Shown one piece after another: positions 7,619-7,641 of a DNA stretch of 7,641 nt; position 1 is the stretch's first letter; every line of letters starts with the position of its first letter. Source of the DNA: an uncultured Oceanospirillaceae bacterium (GTDB lineage Bacteria; Pseudomonadota; Gammaproteobacteria; Pseudomonadales; Balneatricaceae). Where the stretch lies: positions 1 through 7,641 of the forward strand of contig CAMIIY010000078.1 of the NCBI GenBank assembly GCA_946221045.1. Direction: 5' to 3'. A program made the position numbers and the translations under genes. The notes below the pieces were generated by a model. It was not told where the DNA came from. It made no database searches and worked only from the letters and a program-made list of their open reading frames with translations.

Positions 7619-7641
7619 CTCACTCTCCCAAGAAAGCTGTA

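Overview
The window looks like chromosomal DNA of a gammaproteobacterium. The three housekeeping proteins are very close to their Escherichia coli counterparts, but the order ppc–adk–rlmB is not enteric. A ppc–adk pair is familiar from Pseudomonas, so an Oceanospirillales- or Pseudomonas-like marine lineage is my best guess; this is inferred from recalled gene order, not from a search. All recognised genes are on the + strand.

Layout: the window opens inside ppc, the PEP carboxylase gene (1-1671), whose N-terminal third lies outside. A 311-base gap follows, holding candidate promoters and a leader inverted repeat. Next come adk (1983-2642) and a textbook intrinsic terminator with a UUCG loop. 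rlmB (2817-3557, a 23S rRNA 2'-O-methyltransferase) has a leader in which two mutually exclusive hairpins can form, one of them covering the Shine-Dalgarno sequence. An AT-rich gap of about 200 bases with a good sigma70-type promoter candidate leads into a type I secretion pair: a HlyB-family ABC exporter (3760-5976) and a HlyD-family periplasmic adaptor (6275-7618). Between them lie about 300 bases carrying five perfect palindromes in A-B-A-B-A order.

How the genes relate: ppc (anaplerotic carbon entry), adk (adenylate balance) and rlmB (ribosome modification) are independent core functions. The last two genes encode the inner-membrane parts of one machine, which would need a TolC-type outer-membrane channel and an RTX-type or other C-terminal-signal substrate. 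Neither is in the window.

Most worth a second look: the palindrome array inside the secretion pair, where A and B types differ by two compensated base-pair changes; the missing C-terminal end of the HlyD protein; and the alternative hairpins before rlmB. I see no CRISPR array, tRNA, rRNA, transposase or clearly undescribed enzyme system.
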